The notes: generated by a model not told the origin, from the letters alone. A DNA stretch of 64,000 nucleotides from Proteobacteria bacterium SG_bin4 (GCA_002083395.1 LWDH01000016.1:1-64000); one strand, 5' to 3'. Positions 25,426-35,703 are shown, counted from the first letter of the stretch. Numbers and translations are program-made.

Positions 25426-26841
25426 ATGAATGTAAGGGGTAAAAAAATCTTGGTGCTGGGAATGGGCGAAACGGGTTTATCCATGGTGAAGTGGCTGATA
25501 CGGCAAGGCGCGGACGTGCGCGTTGCTGACAGCCGCCAGCAGCCTCCGGCATTGCAGGAAGTAAAGGAAAAATATCCAGCGGTGAAAACTTATACCGGTA
25601 AATTCGACAATGCCATTTTGGAGGGCATTGAAATGATCGCGATCAGCCCGGGTGTGCCGGTTGCGGATCCTTGCGTCCAGCAAGCGGTAAAACAAGGGTT
25701 GCTGGTAATTGGCGATATGGTGCTGTTCTCGTGGGCGTTGGAAGAATTGGATTTGCCGAAGCCGAAAGTGCTGGCTATAACCGGATCGAACGGGAAAACC
25801 ACGGTGACCTCGATGGTGGGCGCGATGTTGAAAAAATCGGACTGGAATGTCGAAGTGGCTGGCAATATCGGTCCTGCGGTTTTGGATGCGCTGTTGCGCC
25901 GGATCGATGCCGGCGATTGGCCGCAAGCCTGGGTGCTGGAAGTTTCCAGTTTCCAATTGGAAACCACGCATAATCTGAATGCCGATGTAGCAGCCGTTCT
26001 GAATGTAAGCGAAGATCACCTGGATCGCTATTCCGGCATGCAAGACTACACAGCTGCCAAAGCAAGGATTTTTCTACACGAACAAGAAAGCGCTGGCGTA
26101 CAGATATTAAACCGTGACGATCCGGTAGTTAAGAGCATGGCGCTTGCAGGGCGGAAGCACATCTCTTTCGGAGTGGATACTGCGCCAGCGCCATCGGATT
26201 TCGGCATGCAGCATAATGGCGAGGATCTGTGGCTGATGGAAGGCGACCGGCCGCTGATGAAAACCAGCGAGCTCGTCGTCAATGGTTTGCATAATGCCAC
26301 TAACGCGCTGGCTGCATTGGCAATCTGCCGCGCATTGGCGCTCCCGCTGGAACCATTATTAGCGGCTTTACGCGAGTTCCGCGGCTTGCCGCACCGGATG
26401 GAAAAGGTTGCTGCATTCAATGGCGTGACTTTCTTTGATGATTCCAAGAGTACCAATGTGGGAGCAACGATCGCGGCCCTGAATGGCATGAAAAAAAATG
26501 TCATTTTAATCGCAGGCGGGGATGGTAAAGGGCAGGATTTTTCGTTAATGCGCGATGCTGTGGCCAATAATGCCAGGGCGGTGGTGCTGATTGGCCGTGA
26601 CGCCGGCATTATCGCCAATGAATTGAAGGATTGCGGGGTACCGTTGCATTTTGCGGTGACGATGGAAGAGGCGATGCAAAAAAGTTTCTTATTGGCGCAA
26701 GCGGGTGATGTGGTGCTGCTTTCGCCCGCGTGCGCCAGTTTCGATATGTTCAGGAATTATATCCATCGGGCAGAAGTATTCGTAGCGGCAGTTAAGGATA
26801 TTGAGAACAAATTTTTCAGTTTTGGACAAAAGAAGCATTAA
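25426..26841 (+). CDS. murD: UDP-MurNAc-L-Ala:D-Glu ligase
   Basis: The protein has 471 residues. An N-terminal Rossmann-like start (ILVLGMGETGLSMVKWL), the ATP loop AITGSNGKTTVTSM (about 117), VLEVSSFQLETTH, and the C-terminal FDDSKSTNVGATIAAL with AGGDGKGQDF are typical of MurD. It adds D-glutamate to UDP-MurNAc-L-Ala. It begins 4 bases after mraY ends. Confidence 0.97.
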   Translation: MNVRGKKILVLGMGETGLSMVKWLIRQGADVRVADSRQQPPALQEVKEKYPAVKTYTGKFDNAILEGIEMIAISPGVPVADPCVQQAVKQGLLVIGDMVLFSWALEELDLPKPKVLAITGSNGKTTVTSMVGAMLKKSDWNVEVAGNIGPAVLDALLRRIDAGDWPQAWVLEVSSFQLETTHNLNADVAAVLNVSEDHLDRYSGMQDYTAAKARIFLHEQESAGVQILNRDDPVVKSMALAGRKHISFGVDTAPAPSDFGMQHNGEDLWLMEGDRPLMKTSELVVNGLHNATNALAALAICRALALPLEPLLAALREFRGLPHRMEKVAAFNGVTFFDDSKSTNVGATIAALNGMKKNVILIAGGDGKGQDFSLMRDAVANNARAVVLIGRDAGIIANELKDCGVPLHFAVTMEEAMQKSFLLAQAGDVVLLSPACASFDMFRNYIHRAEVFVAAVKDIENKFFSFGQKKH

Positions 26842-26844
26842 GCG

Positions 26845-28005
26845 ATGATTTATCAAGCTAACAGCCAAAAACCGAGAGTCATGAGTGATTTTGATCAGGC
26901 GCTGGTCTGGTCGGCACTGTTGCTGCTGAGTATTGGCTTGGTAATGATTTATTCTGCTTCGATTGCGATTGCCGAAGCGCAGTTCGGAGCGGATCGCGCA
27001 GGACATTATTTGTTGCGGCATAGCGCATATCTCGGAGTCGGTCTGTTGCTGGGCTTGATCGCTTTTCAGGTGCCCATGCAGGTATGGCAGAAATATGTGA
27101 CGTATTTGCTCATGATTTGTTTGTTGATGTTGGTGTTGGTGCTCATTCCGGGGATCGGCCATGAAGTGAATGGCAGTCAGCGCTGGATATCGCTGTATGT
27201 TGTTAATATTCAACCATCGGAATACATGAAATTCTGCATGGTGTTGTATGCGGCGGATTACGTCAACCGTAAGGTGATCGACCTTAATTCTTTTTTCAAA
27301 GGCTTTTTGCCAATTACCGCGGTGTTATCGGTTGTTGGCGCTTTATTGCTGCTGGAGCCTGATTTCGGCGCATTCTTTGTGGTGACGGCGCTGGCCATGT
27401 CGATCCTGTTTCTCGGCGGTGTCAGTCTGAAAATCTTTATCGGGTTGATCAGTATTCTGGCGATCGGTCTCTATGAGTTAATTTTGAGTTCACCGTACCG
27501 GTTGAATCGGGTCATTGCATTCATGGATCCGTGGGCGGATCCATACGGCAAAGGGTATCAGTTGAGCCACGCGTTGATTGCGTTTGGCCGCGGTGAGTGG
27601 CTCGGCGTGGGCTTGGGCGGCAGCGTCGAGAAGTTATTCTACTTGCCGGAGGCGCACACTGATTTCTTGCTGTCGGTACTTGCCGAAGAACTCGGTTTTG
27701 TAGGCGTGGCTACGGTGATCGTGCTCTTTATCTGGCTCATAACCCGCGCTTTTGTGATCGGGCGTCTGGCAGCCAAGCTGGGAAGTCCTTTTTCTGCACT
27801 GGTGGCGCAAGGGATCGGCATCTGGATCGGTGTGCAGGCGCTGATCAATATGGGCGTCAATATGGGGGTTTTGCCGACCAAAGGACTCACATTGCCTTTG
27901 CTTAGTTTCGGCGGCAGCAGTATTACGGCGATTTGTATCGCGCTGGCGGTTTTGCTGCGGATCGACTGGGAAAACCGGCAGCGCTTGCGGGGGCTGAACG
28001 TATGA
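26845..28005 (+). CDS. ftsW: Peptidoglycan glycosyltransferase FtsW (SEDS family)
   Basis: The protein has 386 residues and about ten membrane segments. SEDS signatures are seen: LLSIGLVMIYSAS near the start, GSQRWISL (about 112), QPSEYMKF, LLLEPDFGAFFVV, and the C-terminal LPLLSFGGSSI. It polymerises septal glycan strands from lipid II together with FtsI. Its stop overlaps the murG start by four bases (ATGA). Confidence 0.97.
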   Translation: MIYQANSQKPRVMSDFDQALVWSALLLLSIGLVMIYSASIAIAEAQFGADRAGHYLLRHSAYLGVGLLLGLIAFQVPMQVWQKYVTYLLMICLLMLVLVLIPGIGHEVNGSQRWISLYVVNIQPSEYMKFCMVLYAADYVNRKVIDLNSFFKGFLPITAVLSVVGALLLLEPDFGAFFVVTALAMSILFLGGVSLKIFIGLISILAIGLYELILSSPYRLNRVIAFMDPWADPYGKGYQLSHALIAFGRGEWLGVGLGGSVEKLFYLPEAHTDFLLSVLAEELGFVGVATVIVLFIWLITRAFVIGRLAAKLGSPFSALVAQGIGIWIGVQALINMGVNMGVLPTKGLTLPLLSFGGSSITAICIALAVLLRIDWENRQRLRGLNV

Positions 28006-29093
28006 ATACGCGCACCATCCTGATTATGGCGGGCGGAACCGGCGGGCATGTTTTTCCGGGTCTGGCGGTAGCCGACTATCTGCGGCAGGCCGGTTGGCAT
28101 GTGGTGTGGCTGGGAACCGAAGCGGGAATGGAGTTAAAACTGGTGCCGCAAAGGGGTTATCAGACCGAAGTGATCAATTTTTCAGGACTACGCGGCAAGC
28201 GGTTGCTGACGTGGGCATTATTGCCGTGGCGTTTGCTCAGGGCATTTTTGCAGAGCCTGCGCATTATCCAGCGGGTTAAGCCTGATGTGGTGCTGGGAAT
28301 GGGCGGTTATCCGGCATTCCCGGGCGGCATGATGTCATCATTGCTGAATAAACCGCTGGTGATCCATGAACAAAATTCGATACCCGGGTTAACCAATAAA
28401 ATTCTGGCAAAGCTGGCAGAAAAAGTTTTTCTCGGATTCCCCGATGCTTTACAGACTGGAAAGGGCAACGCCGTGTGGTCAGGAAATCCGGTGCGCGCCG
28501 AGATTGCGCAGATAGATGCGCCGGAACATCGCTATCGGGAACGGCAAGGAAATTTGCACGTGCTGGTCATGGGTGGCAGTCTGGGGGCGCAAGTTCTGAA
28601 TGATACTGTTCCCCAAGCGCTCAAGCTTATTCCGGAACATTTGCGCCCAATCGTTGTACATCAGACTGGCGCCGCTCATTGGGAAAAAGTTAAAAAAATC
28701 TATACCGATTTGCATCTGCAAGCGGATGTTGTGGCATTCATTGAGGACATTGCCAAACGCTACGCCATGTCGGATCTGGTGGTGTGCCGTGCAGGTGCGT
28801 TAACGGTTGCCGAATTAAGCGCCGCGGGGGTTGCCAGCATTCTGGTGCCGTATCCGCATGCGGTGGACGATCATCAAACCGCGAATGCGAGGTTTCTCTC
28901 CAATCGAGGGGCTGCGGTGCTTTTGCCGCAAGCGGAACTGGATTCTAAGAAATTGGCGGATTTGTTGATGAGCATCACACGGGAAAAACTGCTCGAGATG
29001 GCAAAGGCCGCACGCAGCCTGGCAAAACCGGAAGCCACTCGAGTTGTCGCGCAAGCATGTATCGAATTAAGCGGAGCCCTTCATGAAGCATAA
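28002..29093 (+). CDS. murG: Undecaprenyldiphospho-muramoylpentapeptide beta-N-acetylglucosaminyltransferase
   Basis: The protein has 363 residues from ATG 28002. The N-terminal LIMAGGTGGHVFPGLAVADY is the classic MurG glycine-rich loop. VLGMGGYPAFPGG, LVIHEQNSIPGLTNK and the donor-site DLVVCRAGALTVAELSAAG and QTANARFL follow. It adds GlcNAc to lipid I to make lipid II on the inner face of the membrane. An in-frame upstream extension to 27933 lies within ftsW and lacks family similarity, so it was not used. Confidence 0.97.
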   Translation: MNTRTILIMAGGTGGHVFPGLAVADYLRQAGWHVVWLGTEAGMELKLVPQRGYQTEVINFSGLRGKRLLTWALLPWRLLRAFLQSLRIIQRVKPDVVLGMGGYPAFPGGMMSSLLNKPLVIHEQNSIPGLTNKILAKLAEKVFLGFPDALQTGKGNAVWSGNPVRAEIAQIDAPEHRYRERQGNLHVLVMGGSLGAQVLNDTVPQALKLIPEHLRPIVVHQTGAAHWEKVKKIYTDLHLQADVVAFIEDIAKRYAMSDLVVCRAGALTVAELSAAGVASILVPYPHAVDDHQTANARFLSNRGAAVLLPQAELDSKKLADLLMSITREKLLEMAKAARSLAKPEATRVVAQACIELSGALHEA

Positions 29094-30504
29094 AGTAAAA
29101 CACATTCATTTTGTTGGTATTGGCGGCGCGGGCATGAGCGGAATCGCGGAGGTTTTTGTGAACCTGGGTTATCAAGTCAGCGGTTCGGATTTGATGAGTA
29201 ACCAGGTGACGCAGCGCTTGTCGAAGTTGGGAATTCAAGTGTTTATCGGTCATGCCAAAGAACAGATCGCCGGCGCCGATGTGGTGGTAACCTCGACTGC
29301 GGTCAAGCCGGATAATCCGGAAGTAATTGCAGCAAAAAGTAAAAATATCCCGGTCGTGCCGCGTGCGATGATGCTGGCCGAATTATTACGGTTACGCAGC
29401 GGAATCGCGATTGCCGGAACTCATGGAAAAACCACAACAACCAGCCTGATTGCTAGTATATTGGCGGCTGCCGATATGGATCCGACGTTTGTCATCGGCG
29501 GGAAGCTGGAGGCCGCGGGTTGTCATGCCAAGCTGGGCAGTGGCGAATTCATAGTGGTCGAAGCCGATGAATCCGATGCATCGTTTTTGTATTTGCAGCC
29601 GGTTCTGGCTGTTGTGACGAATATCGATGCGGATCACATGGAAACCTACGGGCACGATTTCAACCGGCTGAAGCAGACTTTTGTGGATTTCGTCCAGCAT
29701 CTGCCTTTTTACGGAATGGCGGTGATCTGCGTGGACGATGCCAATATCCGCGAAGTGATGCCAGCGATTACCAAACCGATCACCACGTATGGGCTTTCCG
29801 AAACTGCGCAGGTCCGCGCGATCAATATTGCGCATCACCATCATCAAATGAAATTTACCGCAGTGATCGGTGTCAACGGCTCGGCCCGTCAGTTGGATAT
29901 CACGCTCAATTTACCCGGTCTTCACAACATTCAGAATGCACTGGCGGCGATCGCGGTTGCCAACGAGATCTGCGTGCCGGATGCCGCGATCGTCAAAGCG
30001 CTGGCGGAATTCAGGGGCGTGGAACGGCGGTTTCAGCAATTCGGGGATATCCGTTTGTCCGTGCATAAAAGTTTTTCCTTGGTCGATGATTACGGTCATC
30101 ACCCGGCAGAAATGGATGCAACCATTCAAGCAGCGCGTGGCGCATTTCCGGGAAGACGGCTGGTGGTAGTTTTTCAGTCCCATCGTTACACCCGGACGCG
30201 CGATGTTTTTGAAGATTTTACGCGGGTATTATCGCAGGCTGATCTTTTGTTGTTGACCGAAGTGTATCCGGCGGGTGAAGAACCGATCATCGCGGCGGAT
30301 AGTAAATCACTGGCGCGAGCTATCCGGGTGCATGGCAAAGTAGAGCCGATTTACATCGAAGAAGTCGATAAGCTGGCGCACGCTGTACTCAGCGTGGTGC
30401 AGGATGGCGATGTGGTATTGGTGATGGGAGCCGGTTCGGTGGCGCGAGTGGCGCCGCAAATCGCGCAAATGGGTAGTAAGCTGACGGTTGTGAATGGATA
30501 TTAA
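29083..30504 (+). CDS. murC: UDP-N-acetylmuramate:L-alanine ligase
   Basis: The protein has 473 residues. It begins HIHFVGIGGAGMSGIAEV (N-terminal UDP-binding motif) and has the ATP loop IAGTHGKTTTTSLIA (about 107), FIVVEADESDASFLYL, and the C-terminal VDDYGHHPAEMDATI with FQSHRYTRT. It adds the first amino acid to UDP-MurNAc. It overlaps the end of murG by 11 bases. Confidence 0.97.
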   Translation: MKHKVKHIHFVGIGGAGMSGIAEVFVNLGYQVSGSDLMSNQVTQRLSKLGIQVFIGHAKEQIAGADVVVTSTAVKPDNPEVIAAKSKNIPVVPRAMMLAELLRLRSGIAIAGTHGKTTTTSLIASILAAADMDPTFVIGGKLEAAGCHAKLGSGEFIVVEADESDASFLYLQPVLAVVTNIDADHMETYGHDFNRLKQTFVDFVQHLPFYGMAVICVDDANIREVMPAITKPITTYGLSETAQVRAINIAHHHHQMKFTAVIGVNGSARQLDITLNLPGLHNIQNALAAIAVANEICVPDAAIVKALAEFRGVERRFQQFGDIRLSVHKSFSLVDDYGHHPAEMDATIQAARGAFPGRRLVVVFQSHRYTRTRDVFEDFTRVLSQADLLLLTEVYPAGEEPIIAADSKSLARAIRVHGKVEPIYIEEVDKLAHAVLSVVQDGDVVLVMGAGSVARVAPQIAQMGSKLTVVNGY

Positions 30505-30523
30505 AACAGGGGCTTGATGGGAA

Positions 30524-31510
30524 ATGACCGCATTGTTGCTCGACTCGAGGCCAATTATGGCGCCAATGGACCGAATGACCGGTGAAGCTGGCGCGGTTCA
30601 ATTGCGCGGCGAGATGCGCCTCAATGAACCGATGCGTGATCATGTCACCTGGCGTGCGGGTGGCGTTGCCGATCAGTATTACATTCCGGCGGATCTGGAC
30701 GATTTTTCCAATGCTCTGCGGGCGTTTCCGTATCATGCGGTTTATGTGATCGGCTTGGGAAGCAACTTGCTGATCAGGGATGGCGGATTGCGCGGTATTG
30801 TGATTGCTTTACATGCGCGATTGAACGATCTGCAGTTGATCGAAAGAAATGAATCCAGCGGACTGGTTTATGCGGGCGCCGGCGTAGCTTGCGCGAAGGT
30901 TGCACGGTTTGCTGCCAAGCATGATTTGACAGGCGCCGAATTCTTGGCCGGAATCCCAGGAACAATTGGCGGTGCTTTGGCGATGAACGCCGGATGCTAT
31001 GGATCTGAAACGTGGGAATTTGTAGAGCGGGTGAAGGTAATCAATCGTAGCGGTGAAATCTTTGCGCGTCAGACGGCGGAGTATGCGATCGGATATCGCA
31101 GCGTGAAACTGCAGCAACAGTCCGCTAAAGACCCGGCAGAATGGTTTGCCGGCGGTTTTTTCAGATTGACTCTGGGTAATCAGGAGGAATCCCGGCAAAA
31201 AATTAAGCGATTGCTGTCACAACGCGTGGTTAGCCAGCCATTGAATCAACCGAATGCCGGTTCGGTTTTTCGTAATCCGCCAGGCGATTTTGCTGCGCGA
31301 TTGATAGAAGCCTGCGGCTTAAAGGGATGCCACTTGGGAGGAGCCATGGTGTCACCGAAGCATGCCAATTTTATCGTTAATACCGGCAATGCTAACGCAG
31401 CGGATATTGAGGCCTTGATCATGATGGTGCAACGCAGGGTGAAAAAAGCAATGGCAATCGATTTGATTCCGGAAGTACGAATCGTTGGTGAGCCGAGGAG
31501 GCTGGCATAG
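30524..31510 (+). CDS. murB: UDP-N-acetylenolpyruvoylglucosamine reductase
   Basis: The protein has 328 residues. The FAD-binding segments IGLGSNLLIRDGGLRG (about 76-91) and LAGIPGTIGGALAMNAGCYG, the substrate-binding YAIGYR, and the catalytic Ser in NAGSVFRNPPG identify MurB (type I). It reduces the enolpyruvyl ether to form UDP-MurNAc using NADPH. The N-terminal extension of about 15 residues before the family core is of uncertain reality; ATG 30560 and 30575 are alternatives. Its stop TAG shares one base with the ddl start. Confidence 0.95.
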   Translation: MTALLLDSRPIMAPMDRMTGEAGAVQLRGEMRLNEPMRDHVTWRAGGVADQYYIPADLDDFSNALRAFPYHAVYVIGLGSNLLIRDGGLRGIVIALHARLNDLQLIERNESSGLVYAGAGVACAKVARFAAKHDLTGAEFLAGIPGTIGGALAMNAGCYGSETWEFVERVKVINRSGEIFARQTAEYAIGYRSVKLQQQSAKDPAEWFAGGFFRLTLGNQEESRQKIKRLLSQRVVSQPLNQPNAGSVFRNPPGDFAARLIEACGLKGCHLGGAMVSPKHANFIVNTGNANAADIEALIMMVQRRVKKAMAIDLIPEVRIVGEPRRLA

Positions 31511-32427
31511 TGACAATCGATCACTTCGGCAAAGTTGCGGTGTTGTTGGGCGGACGATCCGCGGAGCGGGAGATATCGTTGCAAAGCGGAGAGGCGGTGC
31601 TTGCTGCATTGCGACGCAGCGGAGTGGATGCTTATCCGTTCGATCCAGCCAATCAGGGATTGGAAATGTTGATGCAGCAAGGTTTTAAAAGGGCTTTCAT
31701 TACGCTGCACGGACGTTTTGGCGAAGATGGAACGGTGCAGGGCGTGCTTGAATGGATCAAATTGCCGTATACCGGCAGCGGCGTGATGGCGAGTGCTTTG
31801 GCGATGGATAAATGGCGCACTAAATTGATCTGGCAAGCCGCCGGGATTCTCTCCCCGCGATATGCCCTGCTGCAGGCCGATAGCGATTTTGCTGCGGTTG
31901 CAGAAGCACTGGGGCTACCGCTAATCGTCAAACCGGCACGCGAAGGATCCACGATAGGCTTGAGTAAAGTGTTCGACAGCAAGGATTTGGAAGCCGCCTA
32001 TCATTTAGCGGCAGAACACGATTCTCTGGTGCTGGCGGAAGAGTTTATCGCCGGTCAGGAATTGACTGTGGCGGTGCTGGGGGATATGCCTTTGCCGGTC
32101 GTCAGAATCGAGATAGCCGGTGATCTTTATGATTATGAGGCGAAGTATTTCTCAAACGAAACTCAATATTTTTGTCCCAGTGGCTTACCGTCCGATGTGG
32201 AAGAAGCAATACAAAGGCAAGCATTGCACGCCTACCAGGTATTGGGTTGCCAGGGCTGGGGCAGGGTTGATTTGATTTTAACGCCATCGGGCCAGTTTTA
32301 CTTTCTCGAGGCAAATACATCGCCCGGGATGACCAGTCATAGTTTGGTGCCGATGGCTGCTAAGGCTGCTGGAATCTCCTTTGAGGAATTGGTAGTGAAA
32401 ATATTGGAACTGGCGCATGTGGAATAA
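31510..32427 (+). CDS. ddl: D-alanine:D-alanine ligase
   Basis: The protein has 305 residues in the ATP-grasp fold. KVAVLLGGRSAEREISLQSG at the N-terminus, YTGSGVMASALAMDKWRTK, PLIVKPAREGSTIGLSKV and the C-terminal FYFLEANTSPGMTSHSLVP are the Ddl hallmarks. It supplies D-Ala-D-Ala to MurF. The start codon is GTG, overlapping the murB stop by one base (TAGTG). ftsQ overlaps its end by 11 bases. Confidence 0.96.
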   Translation: MTIDHFGKVAVLLGGRSAEREISLQSGEAVLAALRRSGVDAYPFDPANQGLEMLMQQGFKRAFITLHGRFGEDGTVQGVLEWIKLPYTGSGVMASALAMDKWRTKLIWQAAGILSPRYALLQADSDFAAVAEALGLPLIVKPAREGSTIGLSKVFDSKDLEAAYHLAAEHDSLVLAEEFIAGQELTVAVLGDMPLPVVRIEIAGDLYDYEAKYFSNETQYFCPSGLPSDVEEAIQRQALHAYQVLGCQGWGRVDLILTPSGQFYFLEANTSPGMTSHSLVPMAAKAAGISFEELVVKILELAHVE

Positions 32428-33190
32428 TCCTGACGCATTGAATTTACTATCAAAGCTTTTGATCGGCATGGTTGTGATCGCGGTGTTGTACGCCGTCAGC
32501 CTGCAGTTGATCAGGCCGCCATTTTTTCCGATTAAGGAAATTAATATCAAGGTAGTTCGCGGTGAAACAAAAAATTTGGCTTTACAGAGTGTTACCAATG
32601 AACAAATTGAGCAGCTCGTGAAAAATGAGATTGATGGAAATTTTATTTCGGTAAATTTAACCGCTGTGCGCGAAGCTTTTGTAAAATTACCATGGGTGAG
32701 AGAAGCTAAAGTTAACAGGGAATGGCCACACGGATTGAATGTGACACTGGAAGAACATCGTGCGTTTGCGTATTGGGGAAGCCAGGCCCTGGTGAATACT
32801 TATGGTGAGGTGTTCCGGGTGAGCGCTGATATGGATTTGCCGGTTTTTACAGGTCCCAATGAAGCAAGTGCGCAGGAGGTTACGCGGCAATATCAGCGCT
32901 TTAATCAAATATTAGCGCCGTTGCAGCAAAAAATTTCCGAACTGAGCCTTACACCTCGCTATGCTTGGCGCATTCAATTAGATACCGGAACAATCTTGGA
33001 ACTGGGCCGGAATGAAACTGAGGAACGACTGACCCGCTATGTTTCAGTATTCAATCACAGCATCGCTTGGTTAAATCAACAAGAGCCATTGGCCTATGTC
33101 GATTTGCGTTATCCAAACGGTTTTGCGATTCGTATGCCGGATACGGCACCGCACGCACCTCGTAAATCTGGTACGAGGAGAGAGACGTGA
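32417..33190 (+). CDS. ftsQ: Cell division protein FtsQ
   Basis: The protein has 257 residues. One membrane segment (about 13-32; LLIGMVVIAVLYAVSLQLI) is followed by a POTRA domain (about 36-105; FPIKEINIKVV, then FVKLPWVREAKVNREWPHGL) and the FtsQ beta domain. It bridges early and late divisome proteins in the periplasm. The last 20 residues are basic and appear disordered. Confidence 0.95.
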   Translation: MWNNPDALNLLSKLLIGMVVIAVLYAVSLQLIRPPFFPIKEINIKVVRGETKNLALQSVTNEQIEQLVKNEIDGNFISVNLTAVREAFVKLPWVREAKVNREWPHGLNVTLEEHRAFAYWGSQALVNTYGEVFRVSADMDLPVFTGPNEASAQEVTRQYQRFNQILAPLQQKISELSLTPRYAWRIQLDTGTILELGRNETEERLTRYVSVFNHSIAWLNQQEPLAYVDLRYPNGFAIRMPDTAPHAPRKSGTRRET

Positions 33191-33210
33191 GACCAGGGAG
33201 ATGGGACTAG

Positions 33211-34449
33211 ATGAATAAGGCTAGAGAAAATAGGAACTTGATTGTTGGGCTGGATATCGGCACATCAAAAATTGTCGCCATTGTCGCGGAAGTTATACCG
33301 GAAGGCGGTTTTGAAGTGATCGGTTTGGGCAGCCATCCGTCACGCGGATTAAAAAAAGGCGTTGTAGCCAATATTGAAACCACCGTGAATGCCATCCAGC
33401 GAGCGCTGGAAGAAGCGGAATTGATGGCGGATTGCAAGATTCAGGAGGTGTATACCGGGATAGCCGGCAGTCATATCAGAGGATTTAACTCAAATGGCAT
33501 GGTGCCTATCAAGGACAAGGAAGTTACCGAGAAAGACGTTGAACGGGTCATGGAAGCGGCGAAGGCCGTGAATATACCCGCCGATCAGCAAATATTGCAT
33601 GTACTGAATCAGGAATTCATCATTGATGGCCAGGAAGATGTGCGCGAACCGGTAGGAATGAGCGGCATCCGGCTGGAAGTGAAAGTGCATATTGTCACCG
33701 GCGCTGTTTCTGCGGCGCAAAACATCGTTAAATGCGTTCATCGTTGCGGCCTGGAGGTGCGCGACCTGATCCTGCAACCGCTCGCGTCCGCGATGGCGGT
33801 GTTATCCGATGATGAGAAAGATTTGGGCGTTTGCTTGGTGGATATCGGTGGCGGCACGACTGATATCGCGGTGTTTACACATGGCGCCATAAGGCATACG
33901 GCGGTGATTCCAATTGCAGGCGATCAGATTACCAATGACATCGCGATGGCGTTACGCACCCCTACAAAAAGTGCAGAAGATATCAAATGCCACTATGGCT
34001 GTGCGCTCAGGAGCCTCGCCGATACGCACGAGATGGTCGAAGTTCCGGATGTCGGTAATCGCGGATCCCGCCAACTCTCAAAGCAAACTTTGGCGGAAGT
34101 CATCGAACCACGGGCGGAAGAGCTGTATTGCATGGTGCAAGCTGAATTGCGCCGGAGCGGATTTGAAGAACTGTTATCTTCCGGGATCGTGATTACCGGA
34201 GGATCCGCTTCGCTACGCGGTATGGTGGAATTGGGCGAAGAGATCTTTCATATGCCGGTAAGGTTGGGTTTACCCAATTATCATGGCAACCTGAAGGAGG
34301 TGATCCACACCCCGCGTTATTCAACAGGAATCGGGCTAATTTTAGCGGGGATCGAACAGTTGCAGCATCAACATGGTTCAAGATTGCAAGGAGGTTCTGC
34401 GAAGCAGATTTTTTCCAGGATGAAAGGGTGGTTCCAAAGAAATTTTTAG
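33211..34449 (+). CDS. ftsA: Cell division protein FtsA
   Basis: An actin-like ATPase of 412 residues. It has the phosphate-1 loop LIVGLDIGTSKIVAIVAE near the start, the 1C/SHS2 domain region, the phosphate-2 motif LVDIGGGTTDIAVFTHG (about 209-225), and the adenosine motif GIVITGGSASLRGMVEL. The C-terminal MKGWFQRNF is an amphipathic membrane-targeting helix. It tethers FtsZ to the membrane. Confidence 0.97.
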   Translation: MNKARENRNLIVGLDIGTSKIVAIVAEVIPEGGFEVIGLGSHPSRGLKKGVVANIETTVNAIQRALEEAELMADCKIQEVYTGIAGSHIRGFNSNGMVPIKDKEVTEKDVERVMEAAKAVNIPADQQILHVLNQEFIIDGQEDVREPVGMSGIRLEVKVHIVTGAVSAAQNIVKCVHRCGLEVRDLILQPLASAMAVLSDDEKDLGVCLVDIGGGTTDIAVFTHGAIRHTAVIPIAGDQITNDIAMALRTPTKSAEDIKCHYGCALRSLADTHEMVEVPDVGNRGSRQLSKQTLAEVIEPRAEELYCMVQAELRRSGFEELLSSGIVITGGSASLRGMVELGEEIFHMPVRLGLPNYHGNLKEVIHTPRYSTGIGLILAGIEQLQHQHGSRLQGGSAKQIFSRMKGWFQRNF

Positions 34450-34526
34450 AGGGAAAGTTACGGGTATTAACGGGTAGGGTTTGTAATCAAGCGGCTTTAA
34501 TTTCAATGTACTAAAGGAGAAACAAT

Positions 34527-35684
34527 ATGTTCGAAATCATGAATAACGAAACTCAAGAAGCAGTCATCAAGGTTGTCGGCGTTGGTGGATGCGGCAGCAA
34601 TGCTGTGGATCATATGATTCAGAACGGCATGCAAGGCGTTGAGTTTATCAGCATGAATACTGATGCCCAAGCATTGAAAAGTAATAAAGCGCCAACGGTA
34701 CTGCAATTAGGCACAGGCATTACCAAAGGGTTAGGTGCGGGAGCCAACCCGGAAATTGGACGCGAAGCCGCGTTGGAAGATCGTGATCGCATTGCCGAAT
34801 TGATTCAAGGCGCTGATATGCTTTTCATTACCGCTGGCATGGGCGGTGGCACTGGCACCGGAGCCGCGCCGGTTGTTGCGCAAGTGGCCAGGGAAATGGG
34901 CATATTGACCGTTGCCGTTGTGAGCAAGCCGTTTGCATTTGAAGGAAAACGCTTGATAGCCGCCAAGGCAGGCATGGAAGCGCTGGCGCAACATGTCGAT
35001 TCGCTGATTGTGATTCCTAACGACAAACTGATGATGGTTTTAGGCAATGATATTTCGATGCTCGACGCTTTCAAGGCGGCCAACGATGTGCTGTATGGTG
35101 CGGTAGCGGGTATTGCGGAAGTGATTAATTGTCCGGGCTTGGTGAATGTGGATTTTGCCGATGTTAAAACGGTGATGTCTGAGATGGGTATGGCCATGAT
35201 GGGTTCTGCGGTTGCAGTGGGCGTGGATCGTGCGCGTGTTGCAGCGGAGCGTGCTGTTTCAAGCCCATTGCTGGAAGATATATCCTTGACCGGCGCACGC
35301 GGCATCTTAGTAAACATCACTGCGAGCCAGTCACTCAAAATGCGTGAAGTTCATGAAGTGATGAACACCATTAAAGATCTTTCCGCCGAGGATGCGACGA
35401 TTATTGTCGGAACGGTTATCGATGAGGATATGGCCGATAATCTGCGCGTAACTTTGGTAGCTACGGGACTGGGCAGCGTTGCAAGCCAGAGCCAAGGTCA
35501 AAGTTCTCCATTGACGGTTGTGCATACGCGTACTGGAACCGATGACCGGGATTCAATTTTCTCCGCGGAAGAACCCGCGGTCATGAGAACAGGCCGGAGA
35601 AGCAATGCCACCGTCGCGGCGATGCGTCAGTCAGGTGTCGATCCAATGGATATTCCGGCTTTTTTAAGAAGACAAGCTGATTAA
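34527..35684 (+). CDS. ftsZ: Cell division protein FtsZ
   Basis: A tubulin-like GTPase of 385 residues. VVGVGGCGSNAVDHMI (about 17-32), the tubulin signature ITAGMGGGTGTGAAPVVA (about 102-119), the T7-loop region NVDFADVKTVM, and a conserved C-terminal peptide DPMDIPAFLRRQAD that binds FtsA and other partners. It is preceded by a strong ribosome site (AAAGGAG) and by 77 bases after ftsA that may hold an extra promoter. It ends the dcw cluster here. Confidence 0.98.
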   Translation: MFEIMNNETQEAVIKVVGVGGCGSNAVDHMIQNGMQGVEFISMNTDAQALKSNKAPTVLQLGTGITKGLGAGANPEIGREAALEDRDRIAELIQGADMLFITAGMGGGTGTGAAPVVAQVAREMGILTVAVVSKPFAFEGKRLIAAKAGMEALAQHVDSLIVIPNDKLMMVLGNDISMLDAFKAANDVLYGAVAGIAEVINCPGLVNVDFADVKTVMSEMGMAMMGSAVAVGVDRARVAAERAVSSPLLEDISLTGARGILVNITASQSLKMREVHEVMNTIKDLSAEDATIIVGTVIDEDMADNLRVTLVATGLGSVASQSQGQSSPLTVVHTRTGTDDRDSIFSAEEPAVMRTGRRSNATVAAMRQSGVDPMDIPAFLRRQAD

Positions 35685-35703
35685 TTAGAATGAATAGGAT
35701 ATT